DNA of 64,000 nt from Acinetobacter sp. ANC 4204 (GTDB taxonomy: Bacteria; Pseudomonadota; Gammaproteobacteria; Pseudomonadales; Moraxellaceae). The DNA lies in NCBI RefSeq assembly GCF_002135205.1, contig NZ_NEFZ01000001.1, positions 310,001-374,000 on the forward strand. The letters are read 5' to 3'. Each line of letters begins with the position of its first letter. The first letter of the stretch is position 1. This document shows, piece after piece, positions 51,491 through 61,105 of this stretch. The position numbers and the translations under genes were made by a program. The notes beneath the pieces were generated by a model. The model searched no databases and had not been told where the DNA came from. It saw only the letters and a program-made list of their open reading frames with translations.

Positions 51491-51931
51491 ATGAAAACAA
51501 TTATTGGGGCTATTTTAGTTGCTGTAACAACTACATCCATCTGGGCTCAGGATATTACAGGAACTTGGCGCTATATCGACGATAAGACAGGCGAACCCAA
51601 AGGTCTGGTTAAAATTGAAAAGCAAGCCAATGGGACTTATGCTGGAACTGCACTGAAAGCAACTCCTCGCCCAGGTTATACAGCAAAAGAATTTTGCACC
51701 AACTGTCCAGCACCGTACACAGATAAACCGATTATTGGCATGCAAGTGATTACGGGTTTAAAAACTGACAATAATATTAATTATACGCATGGCAAAATTA
51801 TTGATCCCGTTTCAGGCAAACTGTATAGCCTGAAAGGAAAAATTAGCCCAAACGGCAAAAAGCTTTTTTTACGTGGGTATTTAGGGGTTTCAGCTGTGGG
51901 ACGTAGCCAGACTTGGTTACGTGTGGAGTAG
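51491..51931 (+). CDS. DUF2147 secreted protein
   Basis: This 146-residue protein has a cleavable signal peptide (TIIGAILVAVTTTSIWAQ, cleavage after about residue 19) and then ITGTWRYIDDKTGEPKGLVKI and the Cys pair FCTNCPAP. GKIIDPVSGKLYSLKGKI and LRGYLGVSAVGRSQTWLRV are typical of the DUF2147 beta-barrel-like domain. It is predicted periplasmic. The function of the family is not established. Confidence 0.85.
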   Translation: MKTIIGAILVAVTTTSIWAQDITGTWRYIDDKTGEPKGLVKIEKQANGTYAGTALKATPRPGYTAKEFCTNCPAPYTDKPIIGMQVITGLKTDNNINYTHGKIIDPVSGKLYSLKGKISPNGKKLFLRGYLGVSAVGRSQTWLRVE

Positions 51932-51996
51932 GTCTTATAGCACATCATGCAATAGACGCATTGACCCATTAAAATATTAAACTTGTTCTGTCCTAG

Positions 51997-52028
51997 AAAA
52001 TGCTGAATGATAAAATATTCAGCATTTT
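51997..52028. terminator. Terminator after the DUF2147 gene
   Basis: AAAATGCTGAAT and ATTCAGCATTTT are perfect 12-bp arms around an 8-nt loop, followed by TC. It is shared with the convergent gene at 52040. Confidence 0.85.
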
Positions 52029-52039
52029 TCCCCATTCGG

Positions 52040-52408
52040 CTAACTATTTTTCCACTCAAACTCAGTAAAACTTTTATCTGTTTTTAATGTATTTTCAACT
52101 GCTTGAGCAAGTTGATTCAATAAGCTACGCTCCGCAATACGGTCTACCCAGTCCTGCTCTTCATCAGGATAAGAAGCAATTTCACATACCAAGTTTCCTT
52201 CGTTGTCATGACCTTGGCAAGTAATAGACAACGGCAAAGTATGGTTATCCACACTCACAGCCACCTGATCACCACTTTGTGGCAACGTTTCAAAGCCAAA
52301 TTGCCCCAATTTTTGAACCAATAACTGTTGCACCTGCTTTTGTACTACAGCATTGTCATTTAGGCTATGCGGTTGTCCATGCTGTGCCGTAAATTGTAAT
52401 TTTCTCAT
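52040..52408 (-). CDS. Hypothetical protein, 122 residues
   Basis: This small soluble acidic protein has a single DEEQDWVDRIAERSLLNQLAQAVENTL helical end. It has one CQGHDNEGNLVCEI segment with two cysteines. It has no signal peptide and I recognise no domain. Codon use matches the neighbours and it lies between two terminators in its own unit. Confidence 0.65.
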   Translation of the reverse strand: MRKLQFTAQHGQPHSLNDNAVVQKQVQQLLVQKLGQFGFETLPQSGDQVAVSVDNHTLPLSITCQGHDNEGNLVCEIASYPDEEQDWVDRIAERSLLNQLAQAVENTLKTDKSFTEFEWKNS

Positions 52409-52465
52409 TAATCATCCTAAAGGCTTTTTTGTTATATGGGTTTAAGCATAAAGGGTAAAAACAAA

Positions 52466-52489
52466 ACAGCCAAGCAAAAGCTTGGCTGT
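52466..52489 (-). terminator. Terminator of the pheA-hisC-tyrA/aroA operon
   Basis: ACAGCCAAGC-AAAA-GCTTGGCTGT is a perfect 10-bp stem; on the minus strand TTTTGTTTTT follows. Confidence 0.85.
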
Positions 52490-52517
52490 AATTCAACAAA
52501 GTCGTTAAGCTTTGGTC

Positions 52518-54767
52518 TTATTCAGTGACTTGAATCGCTAAACCGGCTTGATTGCTCAATTGCGTAAAGGTAGGGAAACTGGTTGCAACCGTTTCAGTAC
52601 CTACAATTTTAATTTCACCAGAAGTCCGTAAGCCTGCCATTGAGAAGCTCATTGCAATACGGTGGTCGTGATGTGATGCAATTTCACCACCAGTGAAAAT
52701 CGCGCTCCATTCACCTGATCGACCTTTACCTTCAATGATGATGCCATCGTCAGTCGGTGTACAATCAATGCCCATCGTTTTTAAGCCATCTGCCATCACT
52801 TGAATACGGTCTGACTCTTTCACTCTGAGTTCAGCAGCACCCGTTAGTACGGTTTGCCCTTCTGCACAGGCAGCCGCAATAAACAATGCAGGAAATTCAT
52901 CAATTGCCAGTGGCACTTGATCTTCAGGCATATGGATGCCTTTGAGTGTACGTGTACCTTGAATACGAATGTCTGCAATCGGCTCACCGCCCGCAATACG
53001 TTCATTCTCAACCGTAATGTCTGCACCCATTTGCTTCAAAATTTCGATCACACCTGTACGGGTTGGGTTAATGCCTACCGCCTCTAAAGTGATATCTGAA
53101 CCTTCGGTAATCGCCGCACCCACCATAAAGAAAGCAGCCGATGAAATATCTGATGGCACTTGAATCTCTGTAGCAACGAGCTTACCACCACCTTGCAGTG
53201 AAATGCGGTTGCCTTCTGTTTTCACATCATAACCAAATGCACGCAACATACGTTCAGTATGATCACGTGTAGGTTCTGGTTCTGTGACCGATGTTTCACC
53301 TGCCGCCCATAAACCTGCCAATAAAATCCCAGATTTTACCTGCGCAGATGCCATCGGCAAATCATAGTGAATGCCTTGTAAAGCTTGACTTCCAGTAATA
53401 GAAACAGGGGGTGTGCCACGTTCACCTGTGGTTTGAATCTGAGCACCCATTTCACGTAACGGTTTAGCAATACGTTCCATTGGACGCTTCGACAGTGATG
53501 CATCACCCGTCATTACAGAGTCAAATTTCTGTGCAGAGAGCATGCCTGAAAGCAGACGCATCGAAGTACCTGAGTTACCCATGTAAAGTGCACTTGCTGG
53601 CGCTTTTAGGCCATTTACGCCCACGCCATGAATTGTCACTTCACCATTTTTAGGACCTTCAATACTCACGCCCATATCACGGAACGCTTGTAAGGTCGCT
53701 AACGCATCTTCCCCTTCCAAGAAACCTGTCACATGCGTCGTTCCTTCCGCAATTGCACCAAACATGATTGAACGGTGTGACACAGATTTATCACCTGGCA
53801 CGCTAAACTTACCTTGGAAACTTTTTTTACCTGGTAATATGGTGAATTGCTGTGTCGTCACTTTATTGTTCTCCATGAAAGGTTTTTGAGCGAGCATATG
53901 GTTAAAATGCTGGCGTGCTGCTTGCGCATGTCCAAGCAAGCCCATTAAAGCATGTGAATCTTCATCTTCAATGAGTTTACGAATCGTTGCCAGTTGGTTC
54001 TCAAAACCATCTACGGCATTTAAAATGGCTTTTTTATTGGCAAAGAAGATGTCATGCCACATTTGCGGATCACTTGCCGCAATTCGAGAAAAATCACGGA
54101 AGCCCCCCGCAGCATAGCGAAAAATATCTAAATTATCTTCACGGTTTGCCAGTTGTTCGACTAAGTTAAAAGCCATCAAATGCGGAAGATGACTGGTATG
54201 CGCCAAGACTTCATCATGCTTGGCCACATCCATACAAATCACTTCTGCTTTCGCAGCTTGCCACAGTTGGATCAGTTTCTCTACCGCCCAATCAGCACTG
54301 GTCGGTAACGGTGTCAAAATCACTTTATGATTTGCAAATAAATCGACCTTACCCGCATGAACTCCCGTGTGTTCTGCTCCCGCAATTGGGTGTCCCGGTA
54401 CAAAACCAGCGGGCAATGCCTCGCCATACACGGCTTTAGCCGCCTCGACCACATTGCCTTTGGTACTGCCTACATCGGTAATAATCGTATGTTCTTGCAA
54501 ATACGGTTTAATGGTTTCCAGTACTTTTTGGGTTGCACGAACAGGTAAGGCTAAAACCACCAAATCCGCACCTTGAACTGCCTCTACAGGGTCACTATAG
54601 CCTTGTTGGATTAAGCCTAATGCTTTGGCATCCTGTAGGGTTCTCTCAGAGCGTGTTGATGCTACAATTTGCTTTGCTAAACCCTCAGCAATCATGACCC
54701 GTGCAAGACTTGAACCAATCAGTCCTAGTCCAATAAATGCAACTTTTTCAAACAGTGGCACAGACAT
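52518..54767 (-). CDS. aroA: Fused prephenate dehydrogenase / EPSP synthase
   Basis: This 749-residue bifunctional enzyme has TyrA (cyclohexadienyl dehydrogenase) at residues 1-295 (VAFIGLGLIGSSLARVM, VGSTKGNVVEAA, HPIAGAEHTGVHAG) and AroA (EPSP synthase) from about 310 (FSVPGDKSVSHRSIMF, YMGNSGTSMRLL, KESDRIQVMADGLKTMG). It makes the tyrosine precursor and the shikimate-pathway step before chorismate. The fusion is known in Acinetobacter and some pseudomonads. It is 3 nt after hisC in the pheA-hisC-tyrA/aroA operon. Confidence 0.95.
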   Translation of the reverse strand: MSVPLFEKVAFIGLGLIGSSLARVMIAEGLAKQIVASTRSERTLQDAKALGLIQQGYSDPVEAVQGADLVVLALPVRATQKVLETIKPYLQEHTIITDVGSTKGNVVEAAKAVYGEALPAGFVPGHPIAGAEHTGVHAGKVDLFANHKVILTPLPTSADWAVEKLIQLWQAAKAEVICMDVAKHDEVLAHTSHLPHLMAFNLVEQLANREDNLDIFRYAAGGFRDFSRIAASDPQMWHDIFFANKKAILNAVDGFENQLATIRKLIEDEDSHALMGLLGHAQAARQHFNHMLAQKPFMENNKVTTQQFTILPGKKSFQGKFSVPGDKSVSHRSIMFGAIAEGTTHVTGFLEGEDALATLQAFRDMGVSIEGPKNGEVTIHGVGVNGLKAPASALYMGNSGTSMRLLSGMLSAQKFDSVMTGDASLSKRPMERIAKPLREMGAQIQTTGERGTPPVSITGSQALQGIHYDLPMASAQVKSGILLAGLWAAGETSVTEPEPTRDHTERMLRAFGYDVKTEGNRISLQGGGKLVATEIQVPSDISSAAFFMVGAAITEGSDITLEAVGINPTRTGVIEILKQMGADITVENERIAGGEPIADIRIQGTRTLKGIHMPEDQVPLAIDEFPALFIAAACAEGQTVLTGAAELRVKESDRIQVMADGLKTMGIDCTPTDDGIIIEGKGRSGEWSAIFTGGEIASHHDHRIAMSFSMAGLRTSGEIKIVGTETVATSFPTFTQLSNQAGLAIQVTE

Positions 54768-54770
54768 AAT

Positions 54771-55862
54771 TTAAGTGTTCGCCTCTAAACCAAGTACTTT
54801 AGCCAAAGCTGTTAAAAATTTCGCATTTTCAGCTTCAGTACCAATGGACACACGCAGATGATGCGCAATTCCTACTGGGCGAACAATCACACCTTCTTTT
54901 AACAACGCATTAAAAGTCTGTGTTGGGTCAGCTTGTATGTCCACCAAAATAAAGTTAGCGCGTGAAGGCACAAAACTTAATCCTAAAGCTTTAAACCCTG
55001 CTTCCAATTGCGCCATGCCAGCTTTATTGACCACACGTGATTTCTCAATAAAATCTTTATCTTTCAGTGCCGCAACAGCAGCCACCATAGCTAAATGGTT
55101 GACGTTAAACGGTTGACGAATACGATTTAAGAAATCTGTTACTTCTGCTGATGCTAAAGCAAAGCCAACACGTAAGGCTGCCAAACCAAAACACTTCGAC
55201 ATGGTACGGCTGACAATCAAGTTTGGGTACTGGGCTAAAAATTTTAAACTGTTGAAGTTCTCTGGGAAATATTCCACATAGGCTTCATCTAAAACCACGA
55301 TCACATGGCTCGGTACTTTTTGCATGAAGCGATCAAATTCAGCTTCTTCAAACCAAGTCCCTGTTGGGTTATTCGGATTTGCAATAAATACTAATTTGGT
55401 ATTGCTTTTAATGGCCGCTGCCATCGCCTCAAGATCATGCGAAAAACCTTGAGCAGGCACTTCTATTGCTTCAGCATTAATGGCTTGAGTGAGCAAAGCA
55501 TAGACCGCAAATGCATGTTGACTAAACACGACTGAGTCTTTATCAGAAACAAAAGCGCGCGCAAATATTTCAAGCAAATCGTTTGAACCATTACCAAGGG
55601 TAATGCAATTATGCGCCACACCAAACTGAGTATGGATTTCATCTTTTAAGATAAAACCGCCACCATCTGGATATCGTCCAATTTGCGCCAATTCAGCAGC
55701 AACTGCTTCTTTTACTTTGTCAGAACAACCCAAAGGGTTTTCATTTGAGGCAAGTTTAACAATATCGGTAATCCCCAATTCACGCTCTAATTCGCTAATA
55801 GGTTTACCAGGTTGGTATGGTTTTAACTTTGAAATACCTTCATTGGCTGGAGCAAACGACAT
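54771..55862 (-). CDS. hisC: Histidinol-phosphate aminotransferase-family enzyme (HisC2)
   Basis: This 363-residue PLP aminotransferase has the family start LKPYQPGKPISELERELG, SNENPLG, the PLP aspartate/tyrosine region VVLDEAYVEYFPE and the catalytic lysine in VSRTMSKCFGLAALRVGF. By family it acts on histidinol phosphate. Its place between pheA and tyrA/aroA suggests that it, or a promiscuous activity, also transaminates aromatic keto acids. It is coupled to the fused gene (3-nt gap) and 66 nt after pheA. Confidence 0.9.
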   Translation of the reverse strand: MSFAPANEGISKLKPYQPGKPISELERELGITDIVKLASNENPLGCSDKVKEAVAAELAQIGRYPDGGGFILKDEIHTQFGVAHNCITLGNGSNDLLEIFARAFVSDKDSVVFSQHAFAVYALLTQAINAEAIEVPAQGFSHDLEAMAAAIKSNTKLVFIANPNNPTGTWFEEAEFDRFMQKVPSHVIVVLDEAYVEYFPENFNSLKFLAQYPNLIVSRTMSKCFGLAALRVGFALASAEVTDFLNRIRQPFNVNHLAMVAAVAALKDKDFIEKSRVVNKAGMAQLEAGFKALGLSFVPSRANFILVDIQADPTQTFNALLKEGVIVRPVGIAHHLRVSIGTEAENAKFLTALAKVLGLEANT

Positions 55863-55928
55863 GTGACCTTTCCATTCTTACAAGTGGTTATAGGGTTGAG
55901 TTCTTTACAAACCCAACCACCTTGGAGA

Positions 55929-57038
55929 TTACAATACTGCTATCGGATATGAACCCAATACTCGAACTTCTTTTACTAGTGGACGAATCTCTTCAATCGC
56001 CGCTTTAACATTGTCTTGTTCCACATGCCCTTCTAAATCAATAAAGAAGACATAAGCCCATTTTTCAGGCAGCGCAGGACGGGTTTCAATGCTGGTCAAG
56101 CTAATATTATGCTTTGCAAAAGGTGCTAAAATTTCAAGCAATGCACCTGCACGATCGTGTGCTGAAATCAAAAGCGAAGTTTTATCATTGCCACTTTGTG
56201 GCACTTTTTCACGGCCAATCACTAAAAAGCGCGTTGTATTTTCTGGATTATCTTCAATATTGCTGTGCAAAATTTCAAGATCATAAATGGTTGCAGCCAC
56301 CTCAGACGCAATCGCAGCCGAATGCCATTCTGTACGAATACGACGCGCCGCTTCTGCATTTGAACTTAAAGCTACACGCTCAACACTTGGATAGTGTGCA
56401 TCTAACCATGCACGGCACTGTGCTAAAGTTTGCTGATGTGCATAAATTTGTTTAATACTATCTTTGCGGGTGTTTTCAGACACAAGGAACTGATGGTGAA
56501 TACGCAATTCAACTTCACCAATCACATTTAAGTGAGACGATTTAAAACAATCTAATGTATGGTTAACCACACCTTCAGATGAATTCTCGACAGGCACCAA
56601 ACCATAATGTGCACTGCCCGCTTCCACTTCACGGAAAACTTCATCAATGGTAGGTAGAGGACGAACCACAGCATCATGACCAAAATGCTTTAAAACTGCA
56701 GAATGTGTATAGGTGCCGACAGGTCCCAAAAATGCAATACTTTGTGGCGCTTCAAGCGCTAAACACGCAGACATAATTTCGCGGAACAGACGCGCCATAG
56801 TCACATCAGACAAAGGACCTTCATTACGCTCCATAACATTACGTAAAACTTGCGCCTCACGTTCTGGACGGTAAAACATTGGATTCTCTTCAGAAGCAAA
56901 TTTTGCTTTTGCAACAGCTTCCGCCAGTTTTGCTCGACGGTTAATAAGTTGTTGAATCTGCTGATCAACAGAGTCGATATCCTGACGGATTTGATTGAGG
57001 TCAAGAGAAGTCGTTGTGTTTTGATCGTCTTGGATCAT
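55929..57038 (-). CDS. pheA: Bifunctional chorismate mutase / prephenate dehydratase
   Basis: This protein of about 369 residues has an AroQ chorismate mutase domain at residues 10-95 (LNQIRQDIDSVDQQIQQLIN, FYRPEREAQVLR), a prephenate dehydratase domain (SIAFLGPVGTYTHSA, NTTRFLVIG with the TRF motif) and a C-terminal ACT domain (LTSIETRPALPEKW). The ACT motif is ETRP instead of the usual ESRP. I start at 57038 (AGGG about 10 nt upstream); the frame opens at 57119. It leads the aromatic operon. Confidence 0.93.
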   Translation of the reverse strand: MIQDDQNTTTSLDLNQIRQDIDSVDQQIQQLINRRAKLAEAVAKAKFASEENPMFYRPEREAQVLRNVMERNEGPLSDVTMARLFREIMSACLALEAPQSIAFLGPVGTYTHSAVLKHFGHDAVVRPLPTIDEVFREVEAGSAHYGLVPVENSSEGVVNHTLDCFKSSHLNVIGEVELRIHHQFLVSENTRKDSIKQIYAHQQTLAQCRAWLDAHYPSVERVALSSNAEAARRIRTEWHSAAIASEVAATIYDLEILHSNIEDNPENTTRFLVIGREKVPQSGNDKTSLLISAHDRAGALLEILAPFAKHNISLTSIETRPALPEKWAYVFFIDLEGHVEQDNVKAAIEEIRPLVKEVRVLGSYPIAVL

Positions 57039-57495
57039 TGTTATGTCGCCCTTCATATACATTGTGCAAACAGTATAACAATAGTTAGCTTTGAAATCTT
57101 GCGCAATAAGACTTTGCATGTTTCAGTGCTAAAAACATACAGTTGATTTAATCATCAAGTTAATCAATAAACTGCCTAAATAATCGACATCAATAAAATC
57201 ACTGAGGAATCTGTATTGAGCTTGCACATATTATGCAGAACACCCTTAAAAACACACCTCACCTGATTATTGAATTTTTATCTAAGTCTAATGTTTTTAA
57301 CACTTAAACTTGGTTTAGAAAATTTTTGCTACATCTAGGTAAAAATCACCATTTATCTGTATTTCAGTGCGTTAGACTTTGTTTTAAAATATGCTTTACT
57401 TAAGTTGACGTATTCATAACAAAGAGAGTATGCAGCACGACAGATTGCTCTATAGTCTCAATAAAACAAAACAATAATGAACTGTAGGTACTGTC
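57039..57495. promoter_or_regulatory. Divergent spacer between pheA and the DJ-1-like gene
   Basis: TTGACG (57405-57410), an 18-nt spacer and TATGCA (57429-57434) are a plausible plus-strand promoter 62 nt before the DJ-1-like start. No leader-peptide or attenuator for pheA is apparent. The rest is AT-rich without visible features. Confidence 0.45.
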
Positions 57496-58014
57496 ATGCA
57501 CAAGAAAATTGCGGTCTTAGTCACCTATGACTTTGAGGATGCCGAATATGCTGAACCTGTTGAAGCATTTCGGGCAGCTCGGCATAGTATTATTAATCTT
57601 GAAAGTCAGGCCGGCAAAATTATTTATGGTAAAAAGCGTAAAGCCTTTGTGACCATCGACCAAAGTATAGATGATGCCTCAGTGCATGACTTTGATGCCT
57701 TACTCATCCCAGGCGGTTTCTCCCCTGACAACCTGTGTCAAGATGAACGCTATGTCCTATTTGTCAGGCAATTTGCAAACACGCAAAAGCCCATTTTATG
57801 CAGTGCCGATGCCCCAAAAGTTTTGATGCATGCAGGAGTCGTAAAAGGTCGACGTATGACGTGCATCCACCACCTTCATCAGGACTTAGAAGATGCAGGC
57901 GCGGTGCTATATAATACAGGGGTAGTGAATGACAATAACTTGTACATTTCATCACAAACGCAGCACGACTTACCTGCTTTTATTAGAGAAAGCCTGCTCG
58001 TACTCAGTCGCTAA
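57496..58014 (+). CDS. DJ-1/PfpI-family protein with altered active-site motif
   Basis: This 172-residue flavodoxin-like protein has the family start IAVLVTYDFEDAEYAEPVEA, the acidic residue of the site in DFEDAEY, and FDALLIPGGFSPDNL. The nucleophile region reads ILCSADAPKVLMHAGVVKGR, where family members usually have CHGP, so the His is missing and two residues are inserted before the AGVVKG block. The Cys remains. Glyoxalase/deglycase or protease activity should therefore not be assumed. No neighbour explains its role. Confidence 0.78.
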   Translation: MHKKIAVLVTYDFEDAEYAEPVEAFRAARHSIINLESQAGKIIYGKKRKAFVTIDQSIDDASVHDFDALLIPGGFSPDNLCQDERYVLFVRQFANTQKPILCSADAPKVLMHAGVVKGRRMTCIHHLHQDLEDAGAVLYNTGVVNDNNLYISSQTQHDLPAFIRESLLVLSR

Positions 58015-58066
58015 AGAACCAATGCAAGCTCTTTAGCCAACCGATCGGTTTCTCGCTCAGTAACTA

Positions 58067-59209
58067 TTAACGTCCCAACAAACTACGTGCGACAATTTCT
58101 TTCATAATTTCATTGGTTCCACCATAGATGCGTTGTATACGCGCATCGACAAAGAAACGTGAAATTGGATATTCACTCATATAGCCATAGCCTCCAAAGA
58201 GCTGTAATAAATTATCTGCCACCTTCATTTGCATATCCGTTGAAAAGCTTTTCAGTGCTGCTGCGGTTTCTACATCCAACTTGCCTTGCATATAAAGCTC
58301 CACGTTTTGATTGTAAAAAGCTGCTGTGGCTTGTTCATCAATCTTGGCTTGAGCCAAAACAAAACGTGTATTTTGGAACTGAGAAATATGTTGACCAAAG
58401 GCTTGACGCTCTTTGACGTATTGAATAGTGGCATCAATCGAACCGCGAATTGCACCTATAGCGGTTGCTGCAATTGCTGTACGCTCACGTGGTAGCTCTT
58501 GCATCAAATAAGCAAAACCTTGACCTGCTTGTCCCAACAATTGATCTTTCGGAACTTTTACATTGTCATAAAACAACTCAGAAGTGTCTTGCGAATGCAG
58601 GCCAATTTTATCGAGATTGGTCCCTTTTTTAAAACCTTCTAAATGTGTATCGACCAACATCAGTGAAACACCCTTTGCACGAGCTTGCGGATCAGTTTTT
58701 ACCGCCAATACCACAAGGTCAGCATGCTGCCCATTTGAAATAAAGGTTTTAGAACCATTTAAAATATAATGCTCCCCTTGCAAAATCGCATTACTTCGCA
58801 TGGCTTGTAAGTCTGAACCCGCACCCGGCTCCGTCATCCCTATTGCACCGACCACTTCACCTGACACCATTTGCGGTAACCAGTACTGCTTCTGTGCTTC
58901 AGTTCCAATATGCAAAATATACGGTGCTGCAATTTCGGAGTGACAAGAAATACCTGTCGATAAAGCACTAAAACCTGCTCGTGCCGACTCCTCAACCAAC
59001 ATCAGCGAATAATGCGTTGGAACGCCATAACCGCCGTATTCCTCTGGAACATCGACACATAAGAACCCATTTTCACCCAATGCGTTCCATACCGAACGCG
59101 GCATTAAGCCTTCTCGTTCCCATTGTTCATAATGCGGTGCAATGTGTTCATTCATAAAGCGACGAAAATTATCGCGAAATAGCTCTAAGTCTGCATCGTA
59201 ATTCAGCAT
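58067..59209 (-). CDS. Acyl-CoA dehydrogenase, long-chain (ACADL) type
   Basis: This 380-residue FAD enzyme catalyses the first step of beta-oxidation on an acyl-CoA. The FAD and substrate blocks are GAIGMTEPGAGSDLQAMRS and LNGSKTFISNGQHAD. The C-terminal motif is RIYGGTNEIMKEIVARSLLG, with YGGT instead of YEGT; ACADL-type enzymes have their catalytic Glu earlier, here probably in LPRERTAIAA. Substrate chain length is thus likely long or branched but untested. It is alone between two divergent or opposing genes. Confidence 0.88.
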   Translation of the reverse strand: MLNYDADLELFRDNFRRFMNEHIAPHYEQWEREGLMPRSVWNALGENGFLCVDVPEEYGGYGVPTHYSLMLVEESARAGFSALSTGISCHSEIAAPYILHIGTEAQKQYWLPQMVSGEVVGAIGMTEPGAGSDLQAMRSNAILQGEHYILNGSKTFISNGQHADLVVLAVKTDPQARAKGVSLMLVDTHLEGFKKGTNLDKIGLHSQDTSELFYDNVKVPKDQLLGQAGQGFAYLMQELPRERTAIAATAIGAIRGSIDATIQYVKERQAFGQHISQFQNTRFVLAQAKIDEQATAAFYNQNVELYMQGKLDVETAAALKSFSTDMQMKVADNLLQLFGGYGYMSEYPISRFFVDARIQRIYGGTNEIMKEIVARSLLGR

Positions 59210-59311
59210 GTTTTTTCCTTATGTTGATGTTGTTTTATTATTCAGCTCACATGCTAGCCATTTTTAATGCAACTGTCATGACCGCATTAGGCCATTTTTT
59301 TATGCGCATAA

Positions 59312-59339
59312 AAAAAGGAAGCCATTCGGCTTCCTTTTT
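59312..59339. terminator. dctA terminator
   Basis: The arms AAAAAGGAAGCC and GGCTTCCTTTTT with an ATTC loop lie 15 nt after the dctA stop. Confidence 0.9.
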
Positions 59340-59353
59340 AAGATGAACTGAAA

Positions 59354-60697
59354 TTATGCGTGAGCATTTTCTTCAACAGCCATTTGGCGGTCTACTTCAT
59401 CTGGGTTTGCTAGTGCAAAATGTAGTTTTTCTTGGTCTAACTGACCCACCCATTTCGCAACAACAATCGTTGCCAATGAGTTACCCACCAAGTTGGTTAA
59501 GGCACGTGCTTCAGACATGAAACGGTCAATACCTAAAATGAGAGCAAGACCCGCCACTGGAATATGACCAACAGCTGATAAAGTCGCAGCCATTACAATA
59601 AAGCCCGAACCTGTGACACCTGCAGCACCTTTCGATGAAATCAATAACACACCCAATAAAGTTACTTGGTGCATCAGATCAAGCTGAGTATTGGTCGCTT
59701 GAGCAATAAAGATCGCTGCCATCGTTAAGTAGATTGAGGTACCGTCTAAGTTAAATGAATAACCTGTTGGAATAACCAAACCAACCACTGACTTTTCACA
59801 ACCCGCAATTTCAAGCTTTTTCAACATACGCGGTAAAACCGATTCTGAAGATGACGTACCCAGTACAATCAATAATTCTTCGCGAATCATGCGAATCATT
59901 TTCAAAATACTGAAGCCACAAAGACGTGAAATTGTGCCTAGAACCAAGAAAATGAAAAGCAAACAGGTAATGTAGAAGCAGATGATCAACTGAGCAAGTT
60001 GCGCCAAGCTGCCAATACCATATTTACCAATGGTATATGCCATTGCACCAAACGCACCAATTGGAGCAAGCTTCATGATCATGTTTACAATGTTAAAGAA
60101 CACATGCGAAATTTGATCAATAAACTTAAGAACTGGTTTACCTGCGTCACCCAACTTATGTAATGCAAAACCAAACATGAGTGCAAACAGCAATACTTGT
60201 AGGATTTCACCTTCAGCAAATGCGCCAACCACAGTGTTTGGAATGATGTGCATAAAGAAGTCGACAGTTGTTTGCTGCTGTCCCGATTCAACAAATTTCG
60301 AGATACCCGAAGTATCTAGTGTTGAAGGGTCAACATTCATGCCTACACCTGGTTTCCAGATGTTAATGACCAGTAAACCGATCAATAATGCAATCGTCGA
60401 TACAATTTCAAAATAAAGTAACGCAACACCGCCTGTTTTACCCACAGACTTCATGCTTTCCATACCCGCGATACCACTCACCACGGTACAGAAAATCACT
60501 GGCGCAATAATCATCTTGATCAGTTTAATAAAGCCTTGACCTAGAGGATAAAAAAGCTCGCCCCAGCCGGGTACATATTCTTCAACGCCATTGATAACTT
60601 GCGTACCGCTAGGGAAAAAATGCCCTACCAAGATACCCGCAATAATCGCGACAATAACTTGAAAATATAGTGACTTATAGATTGGTTTCTTAGTCAT
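59354..60697 (-). CDS. dctA: C4-dicarboxylate transporter DctA
   Basis: This 447-residue dicarboxylate:cation symporter (DAACS family) has eight hydrophobic helices and two re-entrant loops. [20 protein letters not shown] opens it, then [50 protein letters not shown] and [20 protein letters not shown], the DctA-type substrate site. It should import succinate, fumarate and malate. A terminator-like hairpin stands in its leader about 90 nt upstream. Confidence 0.93.
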   Translation of the reverse strand: MTKKPIYKSLYFQVIVAIIAGILVGHFFPSGTQVINGVEEYVPGWGELFYPLGQGFIKLIKMIIAPVIFCTVVSGIAGMESMKSVGKTGGVALLYFEIVSTIALLIGLLVINIWKPGVGMNVDPSTLDTSGISKFVESGQQQTTVDFFMHIIPNTVVGAFAEGEILQVLLFALMFGFALHKLGDAGKPVLKFIDQISHVFFNIVNMIMKLAPIGAFGAMAYTIGKYGIGSLAQLAQLIICFYITCLLFIFLVLGTISRLCGFSILKMIRMIREELLIVLGTSSSESVLPRMLKKLEIAGCEKSVVGLVIPTGYSFNLDGTSIYLTMAAIFIAQATNTQLDLMHQVTLLGVLLISSKGAAGVTGSGFIVMAATLSAVGHIPVAGLALILGIDRFMSEARALTNLVGNSLATIVVAKWVGQLDQEKLHFALANPDEVDRQMAVEENAHA

Positions 60698-61105
60698 AAC
60701 TAATACTTCTGTAAATCAAAAAACTGAAAAAATCGGTATACCTACATATCCTTATAGGCAGCAGGCTTTCTGATAAACACAAAAAAGCCCACAGTTTGGA
60801 CCGCGCCCAAACACCGGGTAAAAATCATGCTGTACAAACATTAGCTATGTGATGAAATTCACAGTTCATTCACATCTACTATAATGGGAGAAACTTAAAA
60901 ACTAGCAAGTCACAACAATTGAGTAAATTTTACCTAACATTCTTTAAGCAAAGTAAACTCATTTTAAAAATAATGTATAAAATCTAAACAATATGACTCA
61001 TACTTTAGTCTAATGATGAAAAATTATTTAAAATTAAAAGTGCTATTTTTTTTGATCGTTCATCTAAAATAGTACACCATAGCCGTCACTTACGTTGGTT
61101 TGTTC
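60698..61105. other. Intergenic region between dctA and ybiB
   Basis: This divergent spacer contains the dctA leader hairpin at 60781-60818. The rest is AT-rich. No protein-coding frame or clear promoter is evident. Confidence 0.45.
60781..60818 (-). terminator. Terminator-like hairpin in the dctA leader
   Basis: On the minus strand CCC-GGT-GTTTGG-(7 nt)-CCAAAC-TGT-GGG is a stem with a 3x3 internal loop, then C and TTTTTT. It points toward dctA and no minus-strand gene precedes it. Confidence 0.55.
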
